Position numbers and translations under genes: made by a program. Positions 1-6,466 of a stretch of 8,613 nucleotides of DNA are shown one piece after another. Each line of letters opens with the position of its first letter. The first letter of the stretch is position 1. Origin of the DNA: an uncultured Oscillospiraceae bacterium (GTDB lineage Bacteria; Bacillota; Clostridia; Oscillospirales; Acutalibacteraceae); contig USMJ01000035.1 of the NCBI GenBank assembly GCA_900555805.1, forward strand, positions 1 through 8,613, read 5' to 3'. The notes below the pieces were generated by a model. It was not told the origin of the DNA. It did no database searches and saw only the letters and a list, made by a program, of their open reading frames with translations.

Positions 1-64
1 AAAACGGTTTTCGTTCCGAAACCCGCCGCAAGCCTTGCTCACCAACCCACATCTCCCCACACCA

Positions 65-104
65 ATCAGCGCACCCGACTGCTTATGCAGTCGGGTGCGC
101 TGAT
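65..104 (-). terminator. 18-bp perfect hairpin after the LRR gene
   Basis: Positions 65-82 are the exact reverse complement of 87-104, giving an 18-bp perfect stem with a 4-nt loop (TTAT on the plus strand). It starts 33 nt downstream of the stop codon of the minus-strand LRR protein gene, where a 3'-end hairpin is expected. It has no run of U on either side in either direction, so it is not a textbook intrinsic terminator. It may act as an RNA 3'-end stabiliser, a Rho- or Nus-assisted terminator, or be a palindromic repeat. A weaker hairpin (GGTTT..CG / CGAAACC, 6-23), followed on the minus strand by GTTTT, lies further downstream and could be the real stop point. Confidence 0.5.
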
Positions 105-136
105 ACATATTCAATTTAATGCGTGTCTCTTACATT

Positions 137-2701
137 TTACTTAGTCTTAACGCTCTTGACCTTAGACCATGAAGAATAAAGCTTAACACTCTTTCCGTTT
201 ATCTTAACGGTCTTATATGTCCTGATGCGGACATAGTATTTCTTGCCCTTTTTGAGCTTTTTGACTGTCGAAGAAGTTGTCTTGTTCTTGCCGACGGTCG
301 TTGTCTTTGCGCTCTTCATGCTCGATTTTGTGCTGTATTGCAGTTCGTAGCCTGTTGTCTGTGTTGCCTGCTTGCTCCACTTTGCGGTGAACTGCTTTTT
401 GCCTGCCTTGAGCTTGGAAATCGACGTTCCCTTGGGAAGGATTGTGAATGTCAATGTTTTCGTTCCGCTGTAATTGCCCTTGAAAGTGATCGTTACAGTG
501 TACTGACCGACATTCTTACAGCCGGATGAATACTTGACTGTATAATCCGTGCCGTTTTTGAGGACTTTACCCTTGCTGTCCTTGACAACTACGGACGGTT
601 TCTGCGCCTTGCCGTTATATGTCATGCTCGTTTTTGAAAGCTTGACCGAGGCTACCCTTGCGATCGCCGTTCTCGCCTTTATCGCCTTGCAGACCGTACA
701 GCTTGTTATAACCGAACCGTCTTTCGACATCATGGCTTTGACCGTCGTTGTCGCGAATTTGTGGCCTGCCGCTTTGATAGCTTTTGTGTAGCTGTCACCG
801 CAGCCGCATTCGTATGTCACCGAGCCGTTGACGGTGCAGGTCGCTTTCTTTGTTGTGATGACCTTGTATGTATGCTTGTGTGTGGCGAGATCGACGAATT
901 TCATGCCGTTGCTTTCGGCATAATCCTTAGCGACGCCTGCGTTGCCGTAGATGACGAAATCCTTGACCGCCTCGATTTTGCCGTTTTCGGGGACTGAAGT
1001 ATAACCGAGCGCCTGGGTGCCGATGCTTTTAAGGTTCGTGCTTTTGAGCGTTACGCTTTTTAAGCCGCAGCATATGAAAGCTTCTCTGCCGATGCTCTCA
1101 AGATCTGAGCCGAAAACGACTTTCGACAGGTTGGAGCATGAAATAAACGCAGTGTCTTCGATGGTTTTGACGCTGTTCGGGAGTACGACTTCCTTTAAGC
1201 CTGAACAATTTCTGAAAGCGTCCTCACCTATGACGGTGACGCCGTTCGCGATGTTGACATTCTTTAAATTAGCACAGTTAGTGAAAGTGGATGTTTCTAT
1301 CGTGGCTACACTGCCGGGGATATTTACACTAATAAGATTTTTGCAGTTACGAAATGTCTCACGCCCTATTTTTTCTACGCTGTTTGGAATTTTGACGGTT
1401 GTCAGGCTTTCGCAGTTATAAAATGCTCCGAATCCTATTTTCTCTACACTGTCGGGTATTTTGATGTCCGTCAGCTTTTCACAAGTGTGAAAAGTTTGAT
1501 ATTCTATTTCGGTTATGCTGTCGGGCAGATTGATTTTTGTGAGGCTTGTGCATTCTCCGAATGCCATGCCGCCTATGTATTCAACACTTCCGGGAATATA
1601 AACGCTTTTTAATGCGGTACACTCAGCGAATGCTGAACTTCCGATAGTTTTGACTCCGTTTGGAATTGTTATCGATGTCAAACTTTTGCACATTTTGAAT
1701 GCGTTACTGTCGATTTTAGTCAATGTTTTCGGAAAGACAACGGTTTGTAATTTCTCACATCTTAAAAATGTGTCATTGCTTATGCTCGTCACGGCGGCGT
1801 TGAGAATTACCTTTTTCAGCTTTTTGCTACCACGAAAGGCCTCTTTTCCGATTGCTGTGACATTGCTTCCTACCGTCACCGTTTCAAGATTAGCCGAGGC
1901 GTAGAATGCGCTGTCGGCGATTGTCCTAACGCTTTCGAGAACGGTATAACTGTTTCCGTATTTAGACGCAGGATATGTGATAAGAACGGTCTTATCTTTA
2001 TTGAACAATATACCGTTGACATCGGAATAGTATTTGTTGTTATCCGAAACTTTTATTTCATTCAGACTGCTGCAGCCCTCAAAAGCGTGCGAGTCTATTT
2101 TTGTGATTTGTGCAGGTATTTCAACTTTTGTCAGTTTGGTGCAGTTTGAAAATGCACCGTATTCTAACTCGGTGAGACTGCTCGGAAAAGCTATTGTGCT
2201 GATTTTGGTGGCGTTGAAAGCGAACTGTCCGATTTCGGAAACGCTGTCGGGAATGATAACGCTTTCAAGACCCGATGTGTTGAAAGCCCTTGCGCCTATG
2301 CGTTTAACGCTGTCGGGTATAACTACGGTCTTTAAACTGTAACAAATTGCAAATGCGCCGTTATCAATGCTTTCCACTCCGCTCGGAATACTTACCGATA
2401 TGAGATTATAGCACTCATTGAAGGAGAATTCGCCGATATTTGTGGCTCCGGGATTGATAATGACAGCTTTGATGTCTCTCAAATAGTTCTCCCACGGTGT
2501 GTCGCGGTCAGCATAGCTTTCCATGCTGCCTTTACCGCTTACGGTGAGAACACCGTCGCTGTCTAATTTCCATGTTAAGTTACTTCCGCATTTGCCGCTC
2601 GCCACGGTCGTCGCCGCGAAAACATTCATCGAAGGGATTACGCTGAATATCATGACCGCCGCTAAAATGAACGACAATGCCTTGTTAAAATGTTTTTTCA
2701 A
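137..2701 (-). CDS. Secreted BspA-type leucine-rich-repeat surface protein with Ig-like and FN3-like modules
   Basis: This is a predicted exported protein of 854 residues. Residues 1-29 form a classical signal peptide (basic KKHFNK, hydrophobic core, cleavage near VFA-A). Residues 77-562 are tandem LRR_5 (BspA/TpLRR) repeats of about 23 residues with the pattern L..v.IP.sv..Ig..aF..C. An insertion at about 215-253 carries the YYSDVNGILFNKDKT motif usual in this family. Residues 608-672 hold a Cys/His segment (H.Y...ATCT.......CGCG, GHKF, CTVC) resembling zinc-ribbon-like repeats. An Ig/MBG-like module (YNGK..KPSV...GTDYTV...NVG.Y.VTI..KGNYSG) spans about 682-754 and an FN3-like domain about 757-854. 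BspA-like proteins are known as adhesins or host and matrix binders; the ligand here is unknown. There is no LPXTG motif, SLH domain or C-terminal membrane helix. A TTG start at 2701 is preferred over GTG at 2710, because the Shine-Dalgarno-like AAAGGGTG overlaps that GTG and sits 6 nt before the TTG. Confidence 0.92.
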   Translation of the reverse strand: MKKHFNKALSFILAAVMIFSVIPSMNVFAATTVASGKCGSNLTWKLDSDGVLTVSGKGSMESYADRDTPWENYLRDIKAVIINPGATNIGEFSFNECYNLISVSIPSGVESIDNGAFAICYSLKTVVIPDSVKRIGARAFNTSGLESVIIPDSVSEIGQFAFNATKISTIAFPSSLTELEYGAFSNCTKLTKVEIPAQITKIDSHAFEGCSSLNEIKVSDNNKYYSDVNGILFNKDKTVLITYPASKYGNSYTVLESVRTIADSAFYASANLETVTVGSNVTAIGKEAFRGSKKLKKVILNAAVTSISNDTFLRCEKLQTVVFPKTLTKIDSNAFKMCKSLTSITIPNGVKTIGSSAFAECTALKSVYIPGSVEYIGGMAFGECTSLTKINLPDSITEIEYQTFHTCEKLTDIKIPDSVEKIGFGAFYNCESLTTVKIPNSVEKIGRETFRNCKNLISVNIPGSVATIETSTFTNCANLKNVNIANGVTVIGEDAFRNCSGLKEVVLPNSVKTIEDTAFISCSNLSKVVFGSDLESIGREAFICCGLKSVTLKSTNLKSIGTQALGYTSVPENGKIEAVKDFVIYGNAGVAKDYAESNGMKFVDLATHKHTYKVITTKKATCTVNGSVTYECGCGDSYTKAIKAAGHKFATTTVKAMMSKDGSVITSCTVCKAIKARTAIARVASVKLSKTSMTYNGKAQKPSVVVKDSKGKVLKNGTDYTVKYSSGCKNVGQYTVTITFKGNYSGTKTLTFTILPKGTSISKLKAGKKQFTAKWSKQATQTTGYELQYSTKSSMKSAKTTTVGKNKTTSSTVKKLKKGKKYYVRIRTYKTVKINGKSVKLYSSWSKVKSVKTK
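1016..2473 (-). repeat. LRR_5-coding tandem repeats, about 69-bp period
   Basis: This stretch encodes roughly 20 successive 23-residue leucine-rich repeats. The period is visible in the DNA as recurring blocks, for example the plus-strand ACACTGTCGGGTATTTT and GCTGTTTGGAATTTTGAC types around 1380-1520. Copies are diverged rather than identical. By eye, the central part (about 1260-2420) is more A+T-rich than the flanking module-coding ends. Repeat number in such arrays can change by recombination between copies. Confidence 0.8.
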
Positions 2702-2707
2702 GATCTT

Positions 2708-2715
2708 CACCCTTT
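2708..2715 (-). promoter_or_regulatory. Ribosome binding site deciding the LRR protein start
   Basis: Read on the minus strand, AAAGGGTG (2715-2708) is a partial match to the anti-Shine-Dalgarno complement. The GTG at 2710 lies inside it, so it cannot be the start selected by this site. The TTG at 2701-2699 is 6 nt downstream, at normal spacing, and begins directly with the basic signal-peptide n-region. Confidence 0.5.
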
Positions 2716-2724
2716 CAGAAATTT

Positions 2725-2763
2725 GTATATATATATACTATCATAATAAAATTAAAAAAGCAA
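2725..2763 (-). promoter_or_regulatory. Weak promoter candidate and TA palindrome upstream of the LRR gene
   Basis: On the minus strand TTGCTT (2763-2758) is followed after 17 nt by TAGTAT (2740-2735). This is a 3/6 plus 4/6 match to the housekeeping consensus, so the assignment is weak. The next bases form a perfect 14-bp palindrome, GTATATATATATAC (2725-2738), near the expected transcription start. It may be a regulator site or only AT-rich promoter DNA. Confidence 0.3.
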
Positions 2764-2766
2764 CGA

Positions 2767-2797
2767 CAAAAAACGGACGGCAATTTATGCCGCCCGT
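2767..2797 (-). terminator. Rho-independent terminator of the GPH symporter gene
   Basis: On the minus strand ACGGGCGGCA (2797-2788) pairs with TGCCGTCCGT (2782-2773) in a 10-bp stem with one G-U pair and a 5-nt loop, followed by six T (2772-2767, overlapping the last stem base). This is a canonical intrinsic terminator 54 nt after the symporter stop codon. It separates that gene from the LRR protein gene, whose candidate promoter begins within a few bases. Confidence 0.9.
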
Positions 2798-2851
2798 ATA
2801 ACTTCGATCCGATATTTATGCTTACCCGAATCGGTGACTTGCCCGTACCTA

Positions 2852-4249
2852 TTATTTTTCTTCGGCGAGGGCTTCTCTTTCCAGTCTGTTCTGTGTGACC
2901 TGTGCCGTGATATTTTCCATGAATTCGCCGTGGAGCTTGAACTTCGCGGTGAAAACGATGAGAGAAGCGATGAAGAACAGCGCAGGGAGAATGAGCATCA
3001 TCAGATTGATAGCGCCCTTGACGCTCGAAGCGTCGACTTCGCCCGTGACGACCTTGGTGTAGTTCGTTCCGAGACCTGCGAAGAGGATGATGACCTGAAT
3101 GGTGTAAGCCATCTTCTGAAGAAAGCCTTTCATCGAGAAGGTGATTGATTCGGCTCTGTACCCGAGCTTTATTTCGCCGTAGTCAACGATATCGGCGAGG
3201 AAGACCGTCTGCGAGACAAACATTGAACCCGTTCCGATCGAACCGATGAGATAGAATACATCGAGCAGGATAATGTTGTTAAGCACCATACCGCTCAGGA
3301 ACATTCCGAAATAGCTGATAATCGTTATAAGAAGAGAAGCCTGATAGGTTCTTCTTCTTGATGTGAACTTCATCATGATCGGCAGGAACAACAGACCGAG
3401 TATAGCTCCGACCGCACCCATTGCGCTGAACAGAGACTGCTTGGTCGTGTCGCCGACAACATACTTGAAATAATAAGCCGCGACGCCCGAGATCATGTAG
3501 TAGCCCGCGTTAGAGAGCATGGCGAAGAGCATAAAAACAAGGAGCTGATCGTTGTTCTTGGCTATCGTGAACACCTTTTTGAAAGTGAACTTTTCCGCCG
3601 GCTTTATGACCTGAGTTTCTTTGACATGGGTCATAGAAATAACGGCGAAGAATATCAGACACAGACCGCATATCAGCGCAAGACGGCTGAAGCCCTGAGC
3701 GTCGTATGTGTTTCCGTCGCTCTCTTTGCTGAGAAGCGGAAGAAGAATGGGGGCGCCGATAAGGATAATGCCCTGACCGAGACCTGAGAACGCTCTTGCG
3801 ATAGTGGAAATTATACTTCTCTTAGCCGGATCGCTTGTGAAAGAGGGAACCATTGACCAATAGGGGATATCCGCCATGGTGTTCGTCATGCCCCAGCCGA
3901 TATAGAGGATCGTTATGAGAATATAAAGCGGAATGCCTCTGACGCCGAGGTCGGTGAACAGGAAGAACAGAACAACTGCGTTGGCGCATGCGCCTATGAT
4001 GACCCACGGGCGGTATTTGCCGAATTTTGTCTTGGTGTTGTCGACGATCGAACCCATCATCGGGTCGTTGATGCCGTCCCAAATTCTCGCCAGAGGGGCA
4101 AGAATCAGAAGGAAAGCGACCTTGACCTGAAGAATATCGGTCAGATAAATTGACAGATACGAATAAAACATACCGTAGCTGAGGTCGAGACCGACAGCGC
4201 CGAGACCGTACCAGACGTTCGATCCTAATTCTTTGAGTTTTCCTTTCAT
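2852..4249 (-). CDS. GPH-family (MelB-type) sugar:cation symporter, MFS superfamily
   Basis: A 465-residue integral membrane protein with about 12 hydrophobic helices, full length for the glycoside-pentoside-hexuronide:cation symporter family (TC 2.A.2, Pfam MFS_2). It would import a glycoside, pentoside or hexuronide with Na+ or H+ across the cytoplasmic membrane; the substrate cannot be read from sequence. Family signatures are clear. IWDGINDP at about 56-63 gives the Asp58/Asp62 pair matching MelB Asp55/Asp59, followed by the loop KFGKYRPW (75-82). ADIPYWSMVP gives Asp127 and Trp131, matching the MelB sugar-site Asp124/Trp128. A helix XI lysine is present at about 374. The ATG at 4249 has AAGGAGG 7 nt upstream. 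It has its own candidate promoter between it and queT and a strong terminator after it. No glycoside hydrolase or sugar kinase lies beside it in this window. Confidence 0.93.
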   Translation of the reverse strand: MKGKLKELGSNVWYGLGAVGLDLSYGMFYSYLSIYLTDILQVKVAFLLILAPLARIWDGINDPMMGSIVDNTKTKFGKYRPWVIIGACANAVVLFFLFTDLGVRGIPLYILITILYIGWGMTNTMADIPYWSMVPSFTSDPAKRSIISTIARAFSGLGQGIILIGAPILLPLLSKESDGNTYDAQGFSRLALICGLCLIFFAVISMTHVKETQVIKPAEKFTFKKVFTIAKNNDQLLVFMLFAMLSNAGYYMISGVAAYYFKYVVGDTTKQSLFSAMGAVGAILGLLFLPIMMKFTSRRRTYQASLLITIISYFGMFLSGMVLNNIILLDVFYLIGSIGTGSMFVSQTVFLADIVDYGEIKLGYRAESITFSMKGFLQKMAYTIQVIILFAGLGTNYTKVVTGEVDASSVKGAINLMMLILPALFFIASLIVFTAKFKLHGEFMENITAQVTQNRLEREALAEEK

Positions 4250-4256
4250 GAAAAAA

Positions 4257-4263
4257 CCTCCTT
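4257..4263 (-). promoter_or_regulatory. Ribosome binding site of the GPH symporter
   Basis: AAGGAGG on the minus strand (4263-4257), separated by TTTTTTC from the ATG at 4249. It is a near-perfect Shine-Dalgarno sequence and fixes the start codon. Confidence 0.85.
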
Positions 4264-4280
4264 AAAGTGATCCTAATACT

Positions 4281-4309
4281 AAAATACTAAAAAATCGGCG
4301 TTAAGTCAA
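4281..4309 (-). promoter_or_regulatory. Candidate promoter of the GPH symporter, with tandem 8-bp repeat
   Basis: On the minus strand TTGACT (4309-4304, 5/6 match to -35) is followed after 17 nt by TATTTT (4286-4281, 4/6 match to -10). The predicted transcription start near 4274 leaves a leader of about 25 nt. The -10 region lies in two perfect tandem copies of AATACTAA (plus strand, 4275-4282 and 4283-4290), which could be an operator. The promoter begins 2 nt after the queT stop codon, so some read-through from queT is also possible because no terminator is seen between them. Confidence 0.5.
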
Positions 4310-4310
4310 G

Positions 4311-4832
4311 TTATTTGAGAATACCTCTTTTTTCTATTGCTCTTTCAAGGGGTACGCCCAGACCGACTGCCGAGACCGACTCTCCTGCGGCGACAAGAAG
4401 CGCCTGCAAAAGGAAAGCCTTAAAAGTTACTCCGCCGTCACTCGGGATGAAGAAGGTCAGCTCAAGACCGACTATAACGGCGTTGAAAATAACCGGCATT
4501 AAAAGCGAAAGCAGGGGAACCGACTTTATACGGATTTTCCTGAATTTATACATCAGTATGCCTGCAAGCAGTGTTGCGACGGGACCGAAAACGAGGTCGA
4601 GCGGCATTGTGCTTATGGATGTCAGGTTCGCTATTACGCAGCCGACCGTGACTCCGGGGACGGCTGCGGGCGTTATCACGCACAGCGCACAAAGCGCCTC
4701 CGAAATTCTCACTTGGACCGAAGCCGAAGCGCTGCCCGGGAGAATAAGATTTTGCATAAGCGTCAACCCGGCGTACATAGCGGCAATAACCGCGGCCTCT
4801 GTCAGATAACGTGTTCCTTTTTTGCTATTCAT
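4311..4832 (-). CDS. queT: QueT-family transporter, probable queuosine-precursor ECF S-component
   Basis: A 173-residue, strongly hydrophobic protein with about five or six membrane helices, matching the QueT family (COG4708, Pfam QueT). Recognisable blocks are VQVRISEALCAL (39-50), the GCVIANL region (64-70), a DLVFGPVATLLAG block (79-91) and AAGESVSAVGLGVP (148-161). QueT proteins are thought to be substrate-binding S-components of group II energy-coupling-factor transporters that bring in a queuosine precursor such as preQ1 or preQ0. The EcfA/EcfT energising module would be encoded elsewhere. The start is the ATG at 4832, preceded by GGAGGT at 7-nt spacing. An in-frame ATG at 4847 overlaps this Shine-Dalgarno sequence and is rejected. 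Its leader carries a preQ1-riboswitch-like pseudoknot, which independently supports the assignment. Confidence 0.9.
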   Translation of the reverse strand: MNSKKGTRYLTEAAVIAAMYAGLTLMQNLILPGSASASVQVRISEALCALCVITPAAVPGVTVGCVIANLTSISTMPLDLVFGPVATLLAGILMYKFRKIRIKSVPLLSLLMPVIFNAVIVGLELTFFIPSDGGVTFKAFLLQALLVAAGESVSAVGLGVPLERAIEKRGILK

Positions 4833-4839
4833 TTTTAAT

Positions 4840-4898
4840 ACCTCCATAGTTTTGATTTAGCAAAATGTATTGCAAGTCAGGATGGTTTCGAACTGACT
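4840..4898 (-). promoter_or_regulatory. Candidate preQ1-class translational riboswitch in the queT leader
   Basis: On the minus strand AGTCAG (4898-4893) and CTGACT (4880-4875) form a 6-bp P1 stem around a 12-nt loop, TTCGAAACCATC. Loop bases CCAT (4885-4882) are complementary to ATGG (4847-4844), which includes the first two G of the GGAGGT Shine-Dalgarno sequence (4845-4840). This would give an H-type pseudoknot that masks the ribosome binding site. Between P1 and the tail a small hairpin, GCAA (4873-4870) with TTGC (4863-4860), could form. An A-rich stretch (CAAAACTA) precedes the pairing site. Known preQ1 riboswitches are pseudoknots with an A-rich tail, and some classes contain an inserted hairpin and control queT. 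The class (I, II or III) cannot be fixed by eye. The location before queT makes ligand control likely. Confidence 0.6.
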
Positions 4899-4917
4899 GT
4901 TTGCCATATCGGAATTA

Positions 4918-4947
4918 ATTATATATGATAAAGCTTTGCGCTCTCAT
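4918..4947 (-). promoter_or_regulatory. Candidate queT promoter overlapping the upstream stop codon
   Basis: A perfect -10 hexamer TATAAT (4923-4918) overlaps the TAA stop codon of the DUF1846 gene. An ATGAGA -35 (4947-4942, 4/6 match) lies 18 nt upstream, inside that coding sequence. Predicted transcription would start near 4911, about 12 nt before the P1 stem of the candidate riboswitch. Confidence 0.45.
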
Positions 4948-6403
4948 ATTCGGCGTCGCTCGTCAGATTGATGCCGAGCTTTTTGAGGATCCGCTCATCT
5001 TCATTTGAAAGAATGGCGGTCGAATGCATCTCGCAGCCCTTGAGTTTGCCGACCTGATCGAGGGCGTGCTGAGCCATGGGATTCGTTGCGGCGCAGATCG
5101 AAAGTGCCATAAGAACCTCGGTGACGGTCAGTCTCGGGTTTTCCCTGCCGAGAAGTTCGATTTTGAGCCTCTGCATAGGCTCAATAATAACAGGGGAGAT
5201 GAGCATGATTCCGTCATGGATCGAGCCGAGCTTTTTAATGGCGTTGAGAATAGCCGCCGAAGCGCAGTTGAGAAGCTCCGAGGTCTTGCCTGTGACAATG
5301 TCGCCGCTTTTAAGCTCTATCGCCGCCGCAACGGTGTTCGCCTGTTCGCTCTTTTCACTCGCCGCGACCGCAACGGCTCTGTCGCCGATATCGGTGCCTG
5401 CTTTTTCCATGAGGACTTCTATTTTCGATATCTCGTCGTCGTTGCCTGCGCCCTTGCGCTTTTTACAAAGAGCGGCATAGTATCTGCGGATAATTTCGTC
5501 TTTCGCCGCGTTTCTGACATTTTCGTCGTCTGTTATGCAGTAGCCTGCCATGTTGACGCCCATATCCGTCGGCGATTTATACGGCGACTCGCCGAGAATT
5601 TGAGTGAATATCGCCTTGAGAACAGGGAAGATCTCAACGTCTCTGTTATAGTTGACGGTCTGCTCGTTATAAGCCTCAAAGTGATAGGGGTCTATCATAT
5701 TGATATCGTTAAGGTCGGCTGTTGCCGCCTCATAAGCGAGATTAACGGGGTGGTTGAGCGGAATGTTCCATATCGGGAACGTCTCATATTTCGCGTAGCC
5801 GGCTCTGATACCTCTTTTATGCTCATGATAAAGCTGAGAGAGACAGACCGCCATTTTTCCGCTGCCGGGGCCGGGAGCTGTGACGACGACGAGCGAACGC
5901 TCGGTTTCGACATAGTCGTTCTTTCCGAAGCCCTCGTCGCTGACGATATATGCGACCTTCGAGGGATAGCCCTCTATCCTATAATGTTTGTACGTCTTAA
6001 TTCCCATCGCCTCGAGCTTTTTAATAAAGCTTACGGCTGACGGCTGACCTGCGAATTGCGTCAGAACGACCGAACCGACATAAAAGCCGTATCCTCTGAA
6101 AACGTCAATAAGTCTCAGAACGTCCATATCGTAGGTTATTCCGAGGTCGCCTCTTAGCTTGTTTTTTTCGATGTCACCCGCGTTTATAGCGAAAACTATC
6201 TCCGCCTGATCCTTGAGCTGGGTCAGCATTCTGAGCTTGCTGTCGGGCTCAAAACCCGGGAGAACTCTCGAAGCGTGAAGGTCGTCGAAGAGTTTTCCGC
6301 CGAATTCAAGATAAAGTTTTCCGCCAAACTTGGCGATTCTTTCCTTTATCTTTTCCGATTGCATTTTCAGATATTTGTCGTTGTCAAATCCCGCTTTCAC
6401 CAT
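4919..6403 (-). CDS. DUF1846 family protein with P-loop-like motif, function unknown
   Basis: A 494-residue soluble protein of the DUF1846 family at the family's usual length, with no signal peptide or membrane helix. The N-terminus (FDNDKYLKMQSEKIKERI, followed by FGGKLYLEFGGKLFDD) is typical. Residues 171-183 are a hydrophobic strand leading into APGPGSGK, which fits the Walker A pattern GxxxxGK[ST] except that Met follows the Lys. Other strong blocks are NHPVNLAYEAATADLND (217-233) and IDPYHFEAYNEQTVNYNRD (237-255). The C-terminal half (about 340-494) is helix-rich. Members have solved structures, but I know of no established biochemical role; nucleotide binding is an inference from the P-loop-like motif. 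The ATG at 6403 has AGGGGTGA 7 nt upstream and a good promoter at 6438-6466. The queT leader follows directly with no terminator. Confidence 0.88.
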   Translation of the reverse strand: MVKAGFDNDKYLKMQSEKIKERIAKFGGKLYLEFGGKLFDDLHASRVLPGFEPDSKLRMLTQLKDQAEIVFAINAGDIEKNKLRGDLGITYDMDVLRLIDVFRGYGFYVGSVVLTQFAGQPSAVSFIKKLEAMGIKTYKHYRIEGYPSKVAYIVSDEGFGKNDYVETERSLVVVTAPGPGSGKMAVCLSQLYHEHKRGIRAGYAKYETFPIWNIPLNHPVNLAYEAATADLNDINMIDPYHFEAYNEQTVNYNRDVEIFPVLKAIFTQILGESPYKSPTDMGVNMAGYCITDDENVRNAAKDEIIRRYYAALCKKRKGAGNDDEISKIEVLMEKAGTDIGDRAVAVAASEKSEQANTVAAAIELKSGDIVTGKTSELLNCASAAILNAIKKLGSIHDGIMLISPVIIEPMQRLKIELLGRENPRLTVTEVLMALSICAATNPMAQHALDQVGKLKGCEMHSTAILSNEDERILKKLGINLTSDAEYESAKLYHI

Positions 6404-6410
6404 GTTTTTA

Positions 6411-6418
6411 TCACCCCT
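6411..6418 (-). promoter_or_regulatory. Ribosome binding site of the DUF1846 gene
   Basis: AGGGGTGA on the minus strand (6418-6411), 7 nt before the ATG at 6403. It is an acceptable Shine-Dalgarno match and supports that start over the GTG immediately following it. Confidence 0.6.
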
Positions 6419-6437
6419 GCATATAATTAACCCATAA

Positions 6438-6466
6438 ATTTTAACATATCATCCGAGCTTTTTCAA
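6438..6466 (-). promoter_or_regulatory. Promoter of the DUF1846 gene
   Basis: On the minus strand TTGAAA (6466-6461, 4/6 match to -35) and TAAAAT (6443-6438, 5/6 match to -10) are 17 nt apart, with an extended -10 TG at 6446-6445. Transcription would start near 6431, giving a leader of about 28 nt. Confidence 0.7.

Noticed and set aside
1016..2473. CRISPR-like or minisatellite array
   Set aside because: The regular 69-bp periodicity is explained by 23-residue LRR repeats in one continuous reading frame; repeats are diverged and there are no spacers.
4833..4847. In-frame ATG at 4847 as the queT start
   Set aside because: It overlaps the GGAGGT Shine-Dalgarno sequence that is correctly spaced for the ATG at 4832, and it is part of the proposed pseudoknot.
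5024..6040. Long plus-strand open frame of 338 codons opposite the DUF1846 gene
   Set aside because: It lies wholly antisense to a clearly recognisable protein, lacks any recognisable family and shows a Arg/Cys-rich, shadow-like composition.
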